From NCBI RefSeq assembly GCF_022447245.1, contig NZ_JAKVBC010000006.1, positions 1 through 64,000 on the forward strand: a stretch of 64,000 nucleotides of DNA, read 5' to 3'. This stretch comes from Kordia sp. GTDB lineage: Bacteria > Bacteroidota > Bacteroidia > Flavobacteriales > Flavobacteriaceae. Position numbers and translations under genes: made by a program. This document shows, piece after piece, positions 53,627 through 62,557 of this stretch (positions are counted from its first letter, which is position 1; the number at the start of each line of letters is the position of its first letter). A model generated the notes under the pieces. The model was given only the letters and a program-made list of their open reading frames with translations. It made no database searches and was not told where the DNA came from.

Positions 53627-55681
53627 TTATTTTCTCCAATTATTTAAATTTTTAATTAGGAAAATACTAGTGATCACCATGAGCAATAGCATAAATATTT
53701 CTGAGATATTTCCGCCTTCAAAAATAAGAGCTGTTACAAAATGATATACATTGTATAAACCTGCAATACTTGCCCAAATGAGTGATGTTATTTTAAACCA
53801 TTTTTTAGAAACTTCAATCGTTAATAATCCAAAAAATAGACATAAGCCTTCAAAGAGAATTCTATATATATGATGAAAAAATGGAGCTTCTCCTGTAGCT
53901 CCTTCCATTACTAGGGTTTCATTGTAGTAAATGTTAAACAATCCATACATGTGATGGATAATCCAGCCAATTCCAAGAAGTATCCAAAGGATGACAATTT
54001 TTGTTCTCATAGGTATGTGATTTTTATCTTCAATGTTTTCTGTTTCTAATAAATTTTTGTTCAATTTTTTAGCTTCTTCAGCCAGTAGTTTTTTTCGATT
54101 TCTATAATCGATAGGATATTTTGTGAAAGCACTTTTTTCTTGAATATTTGGTTTTATTTTAATGTACACCAACAAGCCAATAATGGACAAGAATATCCAA
54201 AGAATATCAATCGTAAAAATTTCTATCTGATGATTTTTATAAGTATTCCAAATCCAGTTATTATGCAATATTCCATTTGTAATAGGAATCAAAAAACCAA
54301 AAATTGAACCTAATAATAGATTGGTTCTATTAGTGACATAATTATTGCGCTTGTATCGGAAGAATAGAATAAAAGCCAACCAAACGATAAAGAAAAAAGT
54401 ATATATAGCTGTCTGCTTGTCTACAAAATATCCGTTTGTGAATTTTACAAACAAAAATGACAAAGCTGTTACTGGAAACATTGTTAAACAGATAGCTAAG
54501 TATATATGTCCAACTTTTGCTGTATGGAGTCTTTGGCGAAATGTCATACTCTTTTTATTTCGTGCTTCTATCCAAATAAGTACTCCTGTTAGGATGACAA
54601 AACAGGTGATAAAAGCCAAAATAAAATAGCTAATTTTCATAGAAACGCCTCCATAATTAGCAAAATGCAAGCGTCCCATCAATCGCTGTGAATCTTCTAA
54701 ATAGTTAAACTCACCAGGTTTTTTGATGTCTTCAATTTCACTTGTGTAAGGATTATAAATTATTCGCCCAAGACCAATAAAACGCTCCTTAGCATGCAAT
54801 TCTCCTAAAAGAACATACTTCATATTAGTTCCACCATAATTTTTGATAAAAGCACGAGTTACGGTATAGTTATCCCATTTTTTTGTGTTCTCTATTACAT
54901 ACGTATTTAAGCATGGCATTTTTTCGTTTGAAGGTGCTATCCATTCGTAGCTTTTTACATCTGGGCGCATATCCGCTATCAATTTATCTTGATCACCGCC
55001 GTATAAGAAATTTGCAGGAAGTAATACCAAAATAGACAACCCAAAATAAGCGCCTGTGACTGCAAACATAAATTGATATGGTAACCCTATTACTCCAAGT
55101 GCAGTATGTGAATCTGTCCAAACACGTTTAAGCGTTGATTTAGGATTAAAATGATAAAAATTTGGAATGATTTTTTTCCAATGCACTATAATACCCGTAA
55201 CAATGGCGAATAAGAAAAATAACGCAACAAAACCTGCTAAATAGATTCCTATAATAGGTATTTGTTGAAAAAAGTGCAATCTATATAAAAACTCTCCTAA
55301 ACTGTATTGTTCTTCATAGGATTTTGTTTCTAATGTTTTAGTATCGAGATATAAAAATGTACTATGATCATCTACAGTTTCAGCCAATGTGTCTTTTTGA
55401 GCACTCATAAAGACTGAGATTTCATCACTTTCAACACCAAATCTCAGTTGAACATCTCTACTTCTTAAATCGTAGTCTTCATTGAGTTTCTGTAAAATGC
55501 CATCAAAATCAATATGTTGTTTTTCTATGTGACTTATCGGTGTCGCATCTTCCCATACTTTTATTTCATCTTTAAACAAAGCAAAAGCTCCCGCAAAAAA
55601 AATGATGTACAGCGCAACACTTATGACGATACCACTTACTGTGTGCGTATTAAAGAAAACATTGTAATTTCGCTTAGTCAT
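53627..55681 (-). CDS. PepSY-domain membrane protein (siderophore-iron reductase type)
   Basis: 684 residues. It begins with the PepSY_TM pattern (FNTHTVSGIVISVALYIIFFAGAFALFKDEI), has several membrane helices and conserved WTDSHTALGVIGLPYQFMFAVTGAY, and extra C-terminal helices. Family members (PiuB/FegB-like) sit at the inner membrane and are linked to reduction or release of iron from siderophores. Last gene of a four-gene operon headed by the siderophore receptor; its start overlaps the stop of the 100-residue gene by one base. Confidence 0.87.
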   Translation of the reverse strand: MTKRNYNVFFNTHTVSGIVISVALYIIFFAGAFALFKDEIKVWEDATPISHIEKQHIDFDGILQKLNEDYDLRSRDVQLRFGVESDEISVFMSAQKDTLAETVDDHSTFLYLDTKTLETKSYEEQYSLGEFLYRLHFFQQIPIIGIYLAGFVALFFLFAIVTGIIVHWKKIIPNFYHFNPKSTLKRVWTDSHTALGVIGLPYQFMFAVTGAYFGLSILVLLPANFLYGGDQDKLIADMRPDVKSYEWIAPSNEKMPCLNTYVIENTKKWDNYTVTRAFIKNYGGTNMKYVLLGELHAKERFIGLGRIIYNPYTSEIEDIKKPGEFNYLEDSQRLMGRLHFANYGGVSMKISYFILAFITCFVILTGVLIWIEARNKKSMTFRQRLHTAKVGHIYLAICLTMFPVTALSFLFVKFTNGYFVDKQTAIYTFFFIVWLAFILFFRYKRNNYVTNRTNLLLGSIFGFLIPITNGILHNNWIWNTYKNHQIEIFTIDILWIFLSIIGLLVYIKIKPNIQEKSAFTKYPIDYRNRKKLLAEEAKKLNKNLLETENIEDKNHIPMRTKIVILWILLGIGWIIHHMYGLFNIYYNETLVMEGATGEAPFFHHIYRILFEGLCLFFGLLTIEVSKKWFKITSLIWASIAGLYNVYHFVTALIFEGGNISEIFMLLLMVITSIFLIKNLNNWRK

Positions 55682-55983
55682 TATAAAAATGGATTGTGTT
55701 GGTTACCATAATGATATATTATGTGTAGTATGACAATGATGATGAGATATAAAGTCCAAGCCTTCCAGCCATTTGTAAATAAAAATGGAATAATGAGAAA
55801 TAAACACCAAACCATAAAAACTGTAAAAATAGAAGTGATTAAAACTTCTTTAGGGTATGGTAAAAACAATGGTAAACATAGGTGTATCAAAGCTGTAATA
55901 ATATAACCTCCTATAACACCTGCAGTAATTTTAGCAAATTGATGCCAAGGTGATTTATTTAAATACTTAGGATTAGCTGGCAT
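55681..55983 (-). CDS. Small membrane protein of the siderophore operon
   Basis: 100 residues with three hydrophobic helices (FAKITAGVIGGYIITALIHLCLPLFL; VLITSIFTVFMVWCLFLIIPFLF; WTLYLIIIVILHIIYHYG). The family is a frequent companion of PepSY proteins in Bacteroidota iron operons. Overlaps the upstream 124-residue gene by 11 bases and abuts the PepSY gene. No catalytic motif. Confidence 0.75.
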   Translation of the reverse strand: MPANPKYLNKSPWHQFAKITAGVIGGYIITALIHLCLPLFLPYPKEVLITSIFTVFMVWCLFLIIPFLFTNGWKAWTLYLIIIVILHIIYHYGNQHNPFL

Positions 55984-56347
55984 AAATTGTAATTAATTCT
56001 ACTGTTAGTGAAATGATAAAAGCAACAAATAAATACTTGTAATTAATAAGTTTTATAGGATTGATCATGATTACCAAACTCAAGAGTGTCATCAGAGAAA
56101 TTAGCCAAAAAAGAAGTCCTGATGTATTGCCAAGATAACGTGTACATAAGAATAATGCTATCACATATAAAACACTTCCTATAATCTTTGATAATTTCAG
56201 ATGAGATTGAAACCATTGTTCCAGCACAGTATTTGTGTTTAACATTGCTTTTTTAGAAGTATTAAGCCAAAAAAAGCAGCCAAGTGTCATTAAAAAAATA
56301 ATACTAGTAATCATCGTTATTTTTATAAACCAAGTAACTCCAAACAC
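55973..56347 (-). CDS. Small membrane protein of the siderophore operon
   Basis: 124 residues with about four helices (IKITMITSIIFLMTLGCFFWL; IIGSVLYVIALFLCTRYL; LLFWLISLMTLLSLVIMINPI; YLFVAFIISLTVELITIYA). Unknown function. Located between the receptor (56 bases upstream) and the 100-residue protein, with 11 bases of overlap, so expression follows the iron-uptake operon. Confidence 0.7.
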   Translation of the reverse strand: MFGVTWFIKITMITSIIFLMTLGCFFWLNTSKKAMLNTNTVLEQWFQSHLKLSKIIGSVLYVIALFLCTRYLGNTSGLLFWLISLMTLLSLVIMINPIKLINYKYLFVAFIISLTVELITIYAS

Positions 56348-56403
56348 AAAATGTTTAGAGCTACTTGGTTGGTTGATAATGTGTGACTAATTCAAATAAA
56401 TAC

Positions 56404-59073
56404 TTAGAACTTATAGGAAATTGTTCCTAAGAAAGCTCTTGATGGTTGTGCGTTTACAGTTGTCCATCCTGTGTAATATACTTCGTCTGTAAAGTTGTTA
56501 ACTTTCAGTCCTATTCTAAATTTATCGGCATCATAATACAAGCTTGCATTATAAATGGTATAACTTGGTAGTGTAAATGTTCCCGTGATAGCATTATTTA
56601 CTGTTAAGTTTTCTGATGCTCCATTAAAACCAACTCCAACTCCAAAGTTTTTAGCAAAACTTTCCTCTGGAAATTTATAATCTGCCCAGAAGTTATATAA
56701 TGATTCTGGACCTGCTGATTCTGGTCTTCTTCCTTCAAACTCAGTCAAGTCTCTTCCAGATTGTCCTGTTGTTTGATATAATGCTTTTGTACTGAAAACA
56801 TCAGTATATTCCATATCATTAAATGAATATGAAGCTCTTACATTTAATCCTTCAAAAGGATTAGCATTTAACTCAAACTCTAGTCCTTGACTTACGACTT
56901 GAGCAATATCAATAGTTCTTGGAAATAATGGCACTGTTGGATCAGAAGTTGTAAAATCATCTACTGTGATATGATAGTAACTCACGCCAAAATTCAATTT
57001 TCCTTGTAAAAGGTTTGTTTTTACTCCACCTTCAAATTGCCGTGCTTTTTGTGGTTCAAAAACATCAATAGTTCCGTCAGGATTTACAATTGGATTTACG
57101 TTTACAAAACCTGTTTGATAATTAGCAAATACAGATAATTTATTCTTAAATGGTTGGTATAAGATTCCAGCTGTTGGCGAGAATGTAGTTTTCGTATAAT
57201 CATCTTCAGCTACAACCTCACTTCCATCTTGTATAAAATGATCTAAACGCAATCCAACATTCACTGTTAACTCTGGAGTTACGTTGATTACATTAGAAGC
57301 ATATGCTGCAATAGTTTGTGATTTTAAAGTACCTCTAAACGGTTCTAGTTGATTAAAAACTGCATCTAATTCTGCTCTACTTGGCGAATATGTTGCATTA
57401 GGAGTAAATGTAGTTGGTATTACTTGTCCATCAGCTGATAAAAAAGCATCAAAATATGGGAAAGCAGAGAAACTGTTTTCAATAAAAGCTCCTACTGGCT
57501 CTAAACCAGGAATGCTGTTAAAAAACCCTAATAATTGTGGAAAATTAGAGGTTGAAGTTAATACTGGATTACCGTTTTTATTTCTATTCTTTCTCTTATT
57601 ATGAATATAATCTACACCCAAAACTACTCTGTTACGTACATCTCCAATTTTAAAATCTCCCGTAAAGTTTTGTTGTAAATTGATACGTGTCTCATTTGCA
57701 TCTCTTTGGCTGTATACACGTGTAAAAGAGTCTCTTTGTAATAACGCTTGTGATTCAGCTAGCATTGGATTGATTAATGGATCAATTACAGGCTGAATAG
57801 CTGGTAAAATTGGTTGCAATTCTGGAATTTGGTAAATCTGTTGTAATTGTAAAATTCCGATAGAACCACCATCAAATTGGTATTGGTAATATCCGTCTGT
57901 TTCTGCATAACTACTAGAGAAGATTGTTTGTGATGTCCAATTATCTGAGATTTTATAGTCTGCAATAGCTCTTGCATTAAATGTTAAGTTATCTAAATAC
58001 ACGTCATCAGAAGTAAACGATTTATTTGGATCAACATTTAGCTCATCAACATTCGTAGAAACTAAGGGTAATCCTCTACGTAAGAATAACATCGATGGAT
58101 TGGTTTGCCTTGTTTGTGTAAACTCTATTCCTGCGGAAATATTAAGCCTATTATTCACTCTGTATGAAAGCGATGGTGCTATAAAATATGTATCTCTAAA
58201 ACCTGCATCTTGGAAACTATCTTCTGTCAAGTATGATGCGTTCACTCTAAAGAAAGTATTATTACCCGATCCTAATTCTGTGTTATAATCTGCTGAAATT
58301 CTATGTAAACCAAAAGATCCAGCTGTATAAGAAGCGGTTCCTCCTGTTCCTTGGTATGGCTTTTTAGTTACAATGTTAATCAAACCACCTAAAGAAGTTT
58401 CTGTACTTCCAAATAAGGTAGCTGATGGTCCTTTTATAACTTCGATACGCTCAATGTACGAAGGATCAATGGCACTAAATGTAACTCCTGCTACACCATC
58501 AATTAATCTTGGTTGTACGCTAAAACCACGTGTTGAGAAAAACGCAGTTCCATTCCCTGGAGATCTACCAGTAGCTTCCCATAATTTATAAACACCAGTA
58601 GCGTTTGCCATAGCTTCATCCAAGTCTGTTACGACTTGAGATTCTAACAAATCTGATGTTATAGTCGTATACACTTGTGTATTTTCTATATCTTTTAAAG
58701 GAAGTTTAGATACATAAGCCGTCTTTTTTCTCGAAAACTTATTCTTTCGTGAATCTAAAGTAACAGCTTGTAAAAGCTCATTTCCTTCATACAAAATAAT
58801 ATCTGAAAGATTTACTGGTGCAGTTACAGATATTTCTTTGGTTTTGTAACCAACATAAGAGATTACTAAAACCTTCGCTCCTACTACATTTTCAATTTCG
58901 AATTTTCCATCAAAGTCTGTTTGTGTCCCTTTTTGACTTTCTTTCAAATACACATTTACACCGGCTAACGGAGTATTATTATTATCAATAATTCGACCTT
59001 GAATAGACTCATTCTGAGCCAGAGCACCTGCTGAGATAAAAAATAGCATTAATGTTGCGAATACAATTTTCAT
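56404..59073 (-). CDS. TonB-dependent siderophore receptor
   Basis: 889 residues. Signal peptide (KIVFATLMLFFISAGALAQN), carboxypeptidase-like domain (GRIIDNNNTPLAGVNVYLK), plug with IERIEVIKGPSATLFGSTETSLGGLINIVTKKP, and a barrel ending SRAFLGTISYKF with the C-terminal Phe. The plug pattern and the FhuA-like GGTASYTAGSFGLHRISADYN mark the ferric-siderophore group. Heads the operon with two small membrane proteins and a PepSY protein. A palindrome 68 bases upstream of the start suggests iron regulation. Confidence 0.94.
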   Translation of the reverse strand: MKIVFATLMLFFISAGALAQNESIQGRIIDNNNTPLAGVNVYLKESQKGTQTDFDGKFEIENVVGAKVLVISYVGYKTKEISVTAPVNLSDIILYEGNELLQAVTLDSRKNKFSRKKTAYVSKLPLKDIENTQVYTTITSDLLESQVVTDLDEAMANATGVYKLWEATGRSPGNGTAFFSTRGFSVQPRLIDGVAGVTFSAIDPSYIERIEVIKGPSATLFGSTETSLGGLINIVTKKPYQGTGGTASYTAGSFGLHRISADYNTELGSGNNTFFRVNASYLTEDSFQDAGFRDTYFIAPSLSYRVNNRLNISAGIEFTQTRQTNPSMLFLRRGLPLVSTNVDELNVDPNKSFTSDDVYLDNLTFNARAIADYKISDNWTSQTIFSSSYAETDGYYQYQFDGGSIGILQLQQIYQIPELQPILPAIQPVIDPLINPMLAESQALLQRDSFTRVYSQRDANETRINLQQNFTGDFKIGDVRNRVVLGVDYIHNKRKNRNKNGNPVLTSTSNFPQLLGFFNSIPGLEPVGAFIENSFSAFPYFDAFLSADGQVIPTTFTPNATYSPSRAELDAVFNQLEPFRGTLKSQTIAAYASNVINVTPELTVNVGLRLDHFIQDGSEVVAEDDYTKTTFSPTAGILYQPFKNKLSVFANYQTGFVNVNPIVNPDGTIDVFEPQKARQFEGGVKTNLLQGKLNFGVSYYHITVDDFTTSDPTVPLFPRTIDIAQVVSQGLEFELNANPFEGLNVRASYSFNDMEYTDVFSTKALYQTTGQSGRDLTEFEGRRPESAGPESLYNFWADYKFPEESFAKNFGVGVGFNGASENLTVNNAITGTFTLPSYTIYNASLYYDADKFRIGLKVNNFTDEVYYTGWTTVNAQPSRAFLGTISYKF

Positions 59074-59455
59074 TTTAATTTAGATTAAATAAATATTATA
59101 ATTTTCAACAAAAATATTTCACAAAACTTTAATAACAAAGTTTATTTAGATTAAATTTAAATAAAGAGTATTAAGAAGGTAAATTCAAATTAGTAACGCA
59201 CTATATATGAAGGTTTTTTAACTAAAAAAACTTAAATCTTACTTTACTTTTAAAAAAGACTCTCTTTCCAGGATGAGTCAATAAGAGTTTATCTTTTTCT
59301 ACTAGACAGATTTTTAATGATGTATCTCTACTCAAAAACCTAAATAATTTTCATAATCCTATTTTTAAGGGTTATTTATTAACATATTCACAAAACTTAC
59401 TAAAAAAAGATACCTGCACGTGTAGTGTAAAACTATAATTTGTAGGTTTGCAGTA
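59074..59455. other. Intergenic region between the siderophore and arg operons
   Basis: 382 bases, very AT-rich, between divergent operons. It contains two copies of ATTTAGATTAAAT (59078-59090 and 59144-59156), the second inside the palindrome noted separately, and near the arg end the box TAGGTTTG (59443-59450), a possible -7 element for the leader transcript. Otherwise nothing is visible. Confidence 0.5.
59141..59165. promoter_or_regulatory. Candidate iron-regulator (Fur-like) operator
   Basis: TTTATTTA-GATTAAATT-TAAATAAA, an imperfect palindrome upstream of the siderophore receptor gene; its ATTTAGATTAAAT word recurs next to the start codon. The site type and the iron-uptake context suggest Fur or a related repressor; the assignment is inference. 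Confidence 0.45.
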
Positions 59456-59521
59456 ATGATTGCACAAAATAAAACATACACAATATTACCCGAGGTTCGC
59501 TTCCGACGCCGCCGCTGCTAA
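59456..59521 (+). CDS. Arginine-rich leader peptide of the arg operon
   Basis: 21 codons from ATG 59456 to TAA 59519-59521, ending EVRFRRRRC. Five of the last seven sense codons are arginine (CGC, CGA, CGC, CGC, CGC), four of them consecutive, in a genome whose genes mostly use AGA and CGT. It lies 240 bases before the first gene of an arginine biosynthesis operon and 167 bases before a rho-independent terminator. This is the arrangement of a ribosome-mediated attenuator in which stalling at Arg codons when charged tRNA-Arg is low would let transcription continue. Confidence 0.72.
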   Translation: MIAQNKTYTILPEVRFRRRRC

Positions 59522-59687
59522 TTCTACTAGCTAGTAACACTTTAGTATTTACATTGTTTTATTTATCATTTCTTGAATCATTTTATATCCATAGCATTTT
59601 ATCAAAGTTGCGTTATTTTAACAAATAACAATCTTCCCGTACGCCGCTATTTTATTCGCCGCCCGTAAGGGTGCACTTCTATTTTGG
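59522..59687 (+). promoter_or_regulatory. Arg operon leader RNA with alternative pairings
   Basis: Between leader peptide and terminator: a 12-base palindrome TACTAGCTAGTA (59525-59536) just after the stop, a small hairpin GCCC-GTAA-GGGT with a GNRA-type loop (59661-59672), and segments that can pair with the 5' arm of the terminator: TTCGCC (59656-59661) with GGCGAG (59695-59700), and TTCCC (59634-59638) with GGGAA (59686-59690). These would be anti-terminator pairings. Judged by eye; no folding was run. Locally GC-rich against an AT-rich background. Confidence 0.55.
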
Positions 59688-59714
59688 GAACTTAGGCGAG
59701 TCCGGTTCTTTTTT
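59688..59714 (+). terminator. Leader terminator (attenuator)
   Basis: GAACT-TA-GG / CC-GGTTC with loop CGAGT and a run of six T. It lies 46 bases before the first arg-operon gene, in the same direction, so it must be bypassed for expression. Confidence 0.7.
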
Positions 59715-59760
59715 CCAGATACATCAAATCAACATTTTAATCATTTTTTACTAAAACACC

Positions 59761-60378
59761 ATGGAAATTGTCATTGCAAACAATTCACATCGCGTTTACG
59801 CTGAAACTATTTGTGAAACTATTTTACAAGCTGCTCAAGTAAGAGGAACAGGAATTGCAAAGCGAAAGCCAGCATACGTGATCTCAAAGATGGAGAAAGG
59901 AAATGCTGTCATTGCATTAGATGGCGAAAAATTTGTAGGCTTTTGCTATATCGAAGCTTGGAGTCACGGAAAATTTGTCGCAAACTCTGGACTGATTGTA
60001 CATCCTGACTACAGAGGAAAAGGCATTGCCAAACAAATCAAGAAGAAAATTTTTGAACACTCTAGAACCAAATTTCCCAATGCAAAAGTATTTAGTATCA
60101 CCACAGGATTAGCCGTGATGAAACTCAATAGTGAATTGGGTTATAAGCCAGTTACATTTTCAGAACTTACCGAAGATCAATCCTTTTGGAATGGTTGCCA
60201 AACCTGCAAAAACTTTGATGTATTAAAACGTACAAATCAAAAAATGTGCTTGTGTACAGGCATGTTGTACGATCCAAATTCTAACGAAGCAAAACAAAAA
60301 ACGAAAGTAAAAGAGAAGGTTTTTAAAAGATTGAAAAGTATCAAACAAACCTTATTTCTAAAAAAAGATAAAAAATGA
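59761..60378 (+). CDS. GNAT N-acetyltransferase, first gene of the arg operon
   Basis: 205 residues. The GNAT domain carries the CoA loop NSGLIVHPDYRGKGIAKQIKK (RGKGIA) and an FSITTGLAVMKLNSELGYKPV B motif. The C-terminal part has a Cys-rich stretch (NGCQTCKNFDVLK and MCLCTGMLYD) and a basic tail. As first gene before argG, argC and argD it is likely the N-acylation step that replaces ArgA/ArgJ in Bacteroidota, making N-acetyl- or N-succinyl-glutamate. Overlaps argG by 4 bases. Confidence 0.85.
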   Translation: MEIVIANNSHRVYAETICETILQAAQVRGTGIAKRKPAYVISKMEKGNAVIALDGEKFVGFCYIEAWSHGKFVANSGLIVHPDYRGKGIAKQIKKKIFEHSRTKFPNAKVFSITTGLAVMKLNSELGYKPVTFSELTEDQSFWNGCQTCKNFDVLKRTNQKMCLCTGMLYDPNSNEAKQKTKVKEKVFKRLKSIKQTLFLKKDKK

Positions 60379-61571
60379 AGACTACAAAGAAATTAGTCCT
60401 TGCCTATAGTGGCGGTTTAGATACGTCATATTGCGCCATACATCTCACCAAAGAGAAAAATTTTGAAGTCCATGCAGTAAGTGTAAACACAGGTGGTTTT
60501 ACTCAAAACGAAATTAACACAATAGAAGAAAATGCTTACAAAATGGGCGTTTCAACTTATAAAAATATTGATGCTGTTAAAACCTTCTATGAAAAGGTAG
60601 TGAAATATTTAGTGTTCGGAAATGTCTTAAAAAACAATACGTATCCGCTTTCCGTAAGTGCTGAACGTATCGTACAAGCCATCGAAATTATTGAATACGC
60701 AAAAAGTATTGATGCTAAATATATTGCTCATGGAAGTACCGGTGCAGGAAACGATCAAGTACGTTTTGATATGATTTTTCAAACTTTAGCTCCAGATATT
60801 GAAATCATTACGCCAATTAGAGATCAAAAATTGACTCGTGAAGAAGAAATTCAATATTTACAAGCAAATGGTGTGGATTTGTCTTGGGAGAAAGCAAAAT
60901 ATTCCATTAACAAAGGGCTTTGGGGAACCAGTGTTGGCGGTGACGAAACCTTGACTTCTAATAAATCATTACCAGAAGAAGCATATCCATCACAACTGCA
61001 AAAACAAACAGAAGAAAACGTGCAACTTAGTTTTTTACAAGGAGAATTGGTTGCCGTAAATGGAAAACAAAATGCTCCAGAAATCAATATTGAAATCTTA
61101 AATAAACTCGCTTCTGCTTTTGCAATTGGAAGAGATATTCATGTGGGTGATACAATCGTTGGTATTAAAGGGAGGGTTGGATTTGAAGCGGCTGCAGCGA
61201 TTATTTGTATTAAAGCACATCATTTATTGGAGAAACATACATTGACCAAATGGCAACTGCAACACAAAGAATATCTCTCTAACTTTTATGGAATGCATTT
61301 GCATGAAGGGCAATACCTAGATCCTGTAATGCGTGATATTGAAAGCTACCTAAAAAGTAGTCAAACAAAGGTCTCTGGAGATGTTTTCATTACGTTAAAA
61401 CCATATCATTTCACTCTAGACGGAATTCAATCGAGGCATGACTTAATGAATGCCAAGTTTGGAAGTTACGGAGAAATAAACTCTGGTTGGACAGCTAACG
61501 AAGCCAAAGGTTTCATCAAAATCTTGGGCAATCAAAACAAAATATATCAACACATAAACTCAGAAGCATGA
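60375..61571 (+). CDS. argG: Argininosuccinate synthase
   Basis: 398 residues. Joins citrulline and aspartate with ATP. N-terminal PP-loop VLAYSGGLDTSYCAIHL, AHGSTGAGNDQVRFDMIF, a Bacteroidota-style middle (WGTSVGGDETLTS) and the expected C-terminus (GRVGFEAAAAIICIKAHHLLEKHTL). Normal length. Overlaps the GNAT gene and argC by 4 bases each, so coupled translation within the arg operon. Confidence 0.94.
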   Translation: MKTTKKLVLAYSGGLDTSYCAIHLTKEKNFEVHAVSVNTGGFTQNEINTIEENAYKMGVSTYKNIDAVKTFYEKVVKYLVFGNVLKNNTYPLSVSAERIVQAIEIIEYAKSIDAKYIAHGSTGAGNDQVRFDMIFQTLAPDIEIITPIRDQKLTREEEIQYLQANGVDLSWEKAKYSINKGLWGTSVGGDETLTSNKSLPEEAYPSQLQKQTEENVQLSFLQGELVAVNGKQNAPEINIEILNKLASAFAIGRDIHVGDTIVGIKGRVGFEAAAAIICIKAHHLLEKHTLTKWQLQHKEYLSNFYGMHLHEGQYLDPVMRDIESYLKSSQTKVSGDVFITLKPYHFTLDGIQSRHDLMNAKFGSYGEINSGWTANEAKGFIKILGNQNKIYQHINSEA

Positions 61572-62545
61572 TAGAGGTCGGAATTATAGGAGGCGCTGGT
61601 TATACTGCAGGAGAACTTATTAGGTTATTAGTGCATCATAGCAAAGTCAATATCAATTTTGTATACAGCACTTCCAATGCAGGAAATAAGATCAGCTTTG
61701 TACATCAAGATTTGATTGGTACTACAAACATGTCGTTTACAGATACAATCAATGCAAAAGTTGATTTGGTGTTTTTGTGTTTAGGGCATGGAAATTCGAA
61801 AGCATTTTTAACAGAAAACAAATTCTCAGCAAAAACTAAAATTATTGATCTGAGTAATGATTTTAGATTGAAAAATGATCAAGAATTTGACAATTTATCT
61901 TTTGTCTACGGATTGCCAGAATTGCAAAAAGAAGCGATACAAAAAGCACAAAACATAGCCAATCCGGGTTGCTTTGCGACAGCTTTACAATTGGCATTGC
62001 TTCCATTAGCACAGCATGGATTGTTACATAATGATGTCCATATTAATGCAGTAACTGGCGCTACTGGTGCAGGAACTTCGTTATCAAAAACAACACATTT
62101 TACGTGGAGAGATAATAACTTTTCCTATTACAAACCTTTTACACATCAGCATTTAGGTGAAATTCATCAAACCATGCAACAATTACAAAACGGTTTTGAT
62201 GCTGAAATTCACTTTATGCCAAATAGAGGAAACTTTAGTAGAGGTATTTTTGCAACATTATATACAACATTTGAAGGTAGTTTAGAAGAAGCCGAAATAC
62301 TGTACAATAGTTTCTACAAAGATACCGCATTTACTTTTGTGAGTGACCATCAAGTGCATTTAAAACAAGTAGTGAATACCAATAAATGCCTCTTACACCT
62401 ACACAAACACGAAAACAAATTATTAATCACAAGTAGTATTGACAATCTATTAAAAGGTGCTTCTGGTCAGGCAATTCAAAATATGAATCTGATGTTTGGT
62501 TTTGAAGAAGCTGAAGGATTACAACTAAAAGCTACCTTTTTTTAA
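61568..62545 (+). CDS. argC: N-acyl-gamma-glutamyl-phosphate reductase
   Basis: 325 residues. NADPH-dependent reduction of N-acyl-glutamyl phosphate to the semialdehyde. NAD-binding start VGIIGGAGYTAGELIRLL, KIIDLSNDFRL, active-site Cys in NPGCFATALQLALLPL and GATGAGTSLSKTTHF. Overlaps argG by 4 bases; argD follows 12 bases later. Confidence 0.94.
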   Translation: MIEVGIIGGAGYTAGELIRLLVHHSKVNINFVYSTSNAGNKISFVHQDLIGTTNMSFTDTINAKVDLVFLCLGHGNSKAFLTENKFSAKTKIIDLSNDFRLKNDQEFDNLSFVYGLPELQKEAIQKAQNIANPGCFATALQLALLPLAQHGLLHNDVHINAVTGATGAGTSLSKTTHFTWRDNNFSYYKPFTHQHLGEIHQTMQQLQNGFDAEIHFMPNRGNFSRGIFATLYTTFEGSLEEAEILYNSFYKDTAFTFVSDHQVHLKQVVNTNKCLLHLHKHENKLLITSSIDNLLKGASGQAIQNMNLMFGFEEAEGLQLKATFF

Positions 62546-62557
62546 CAACAAAATATC

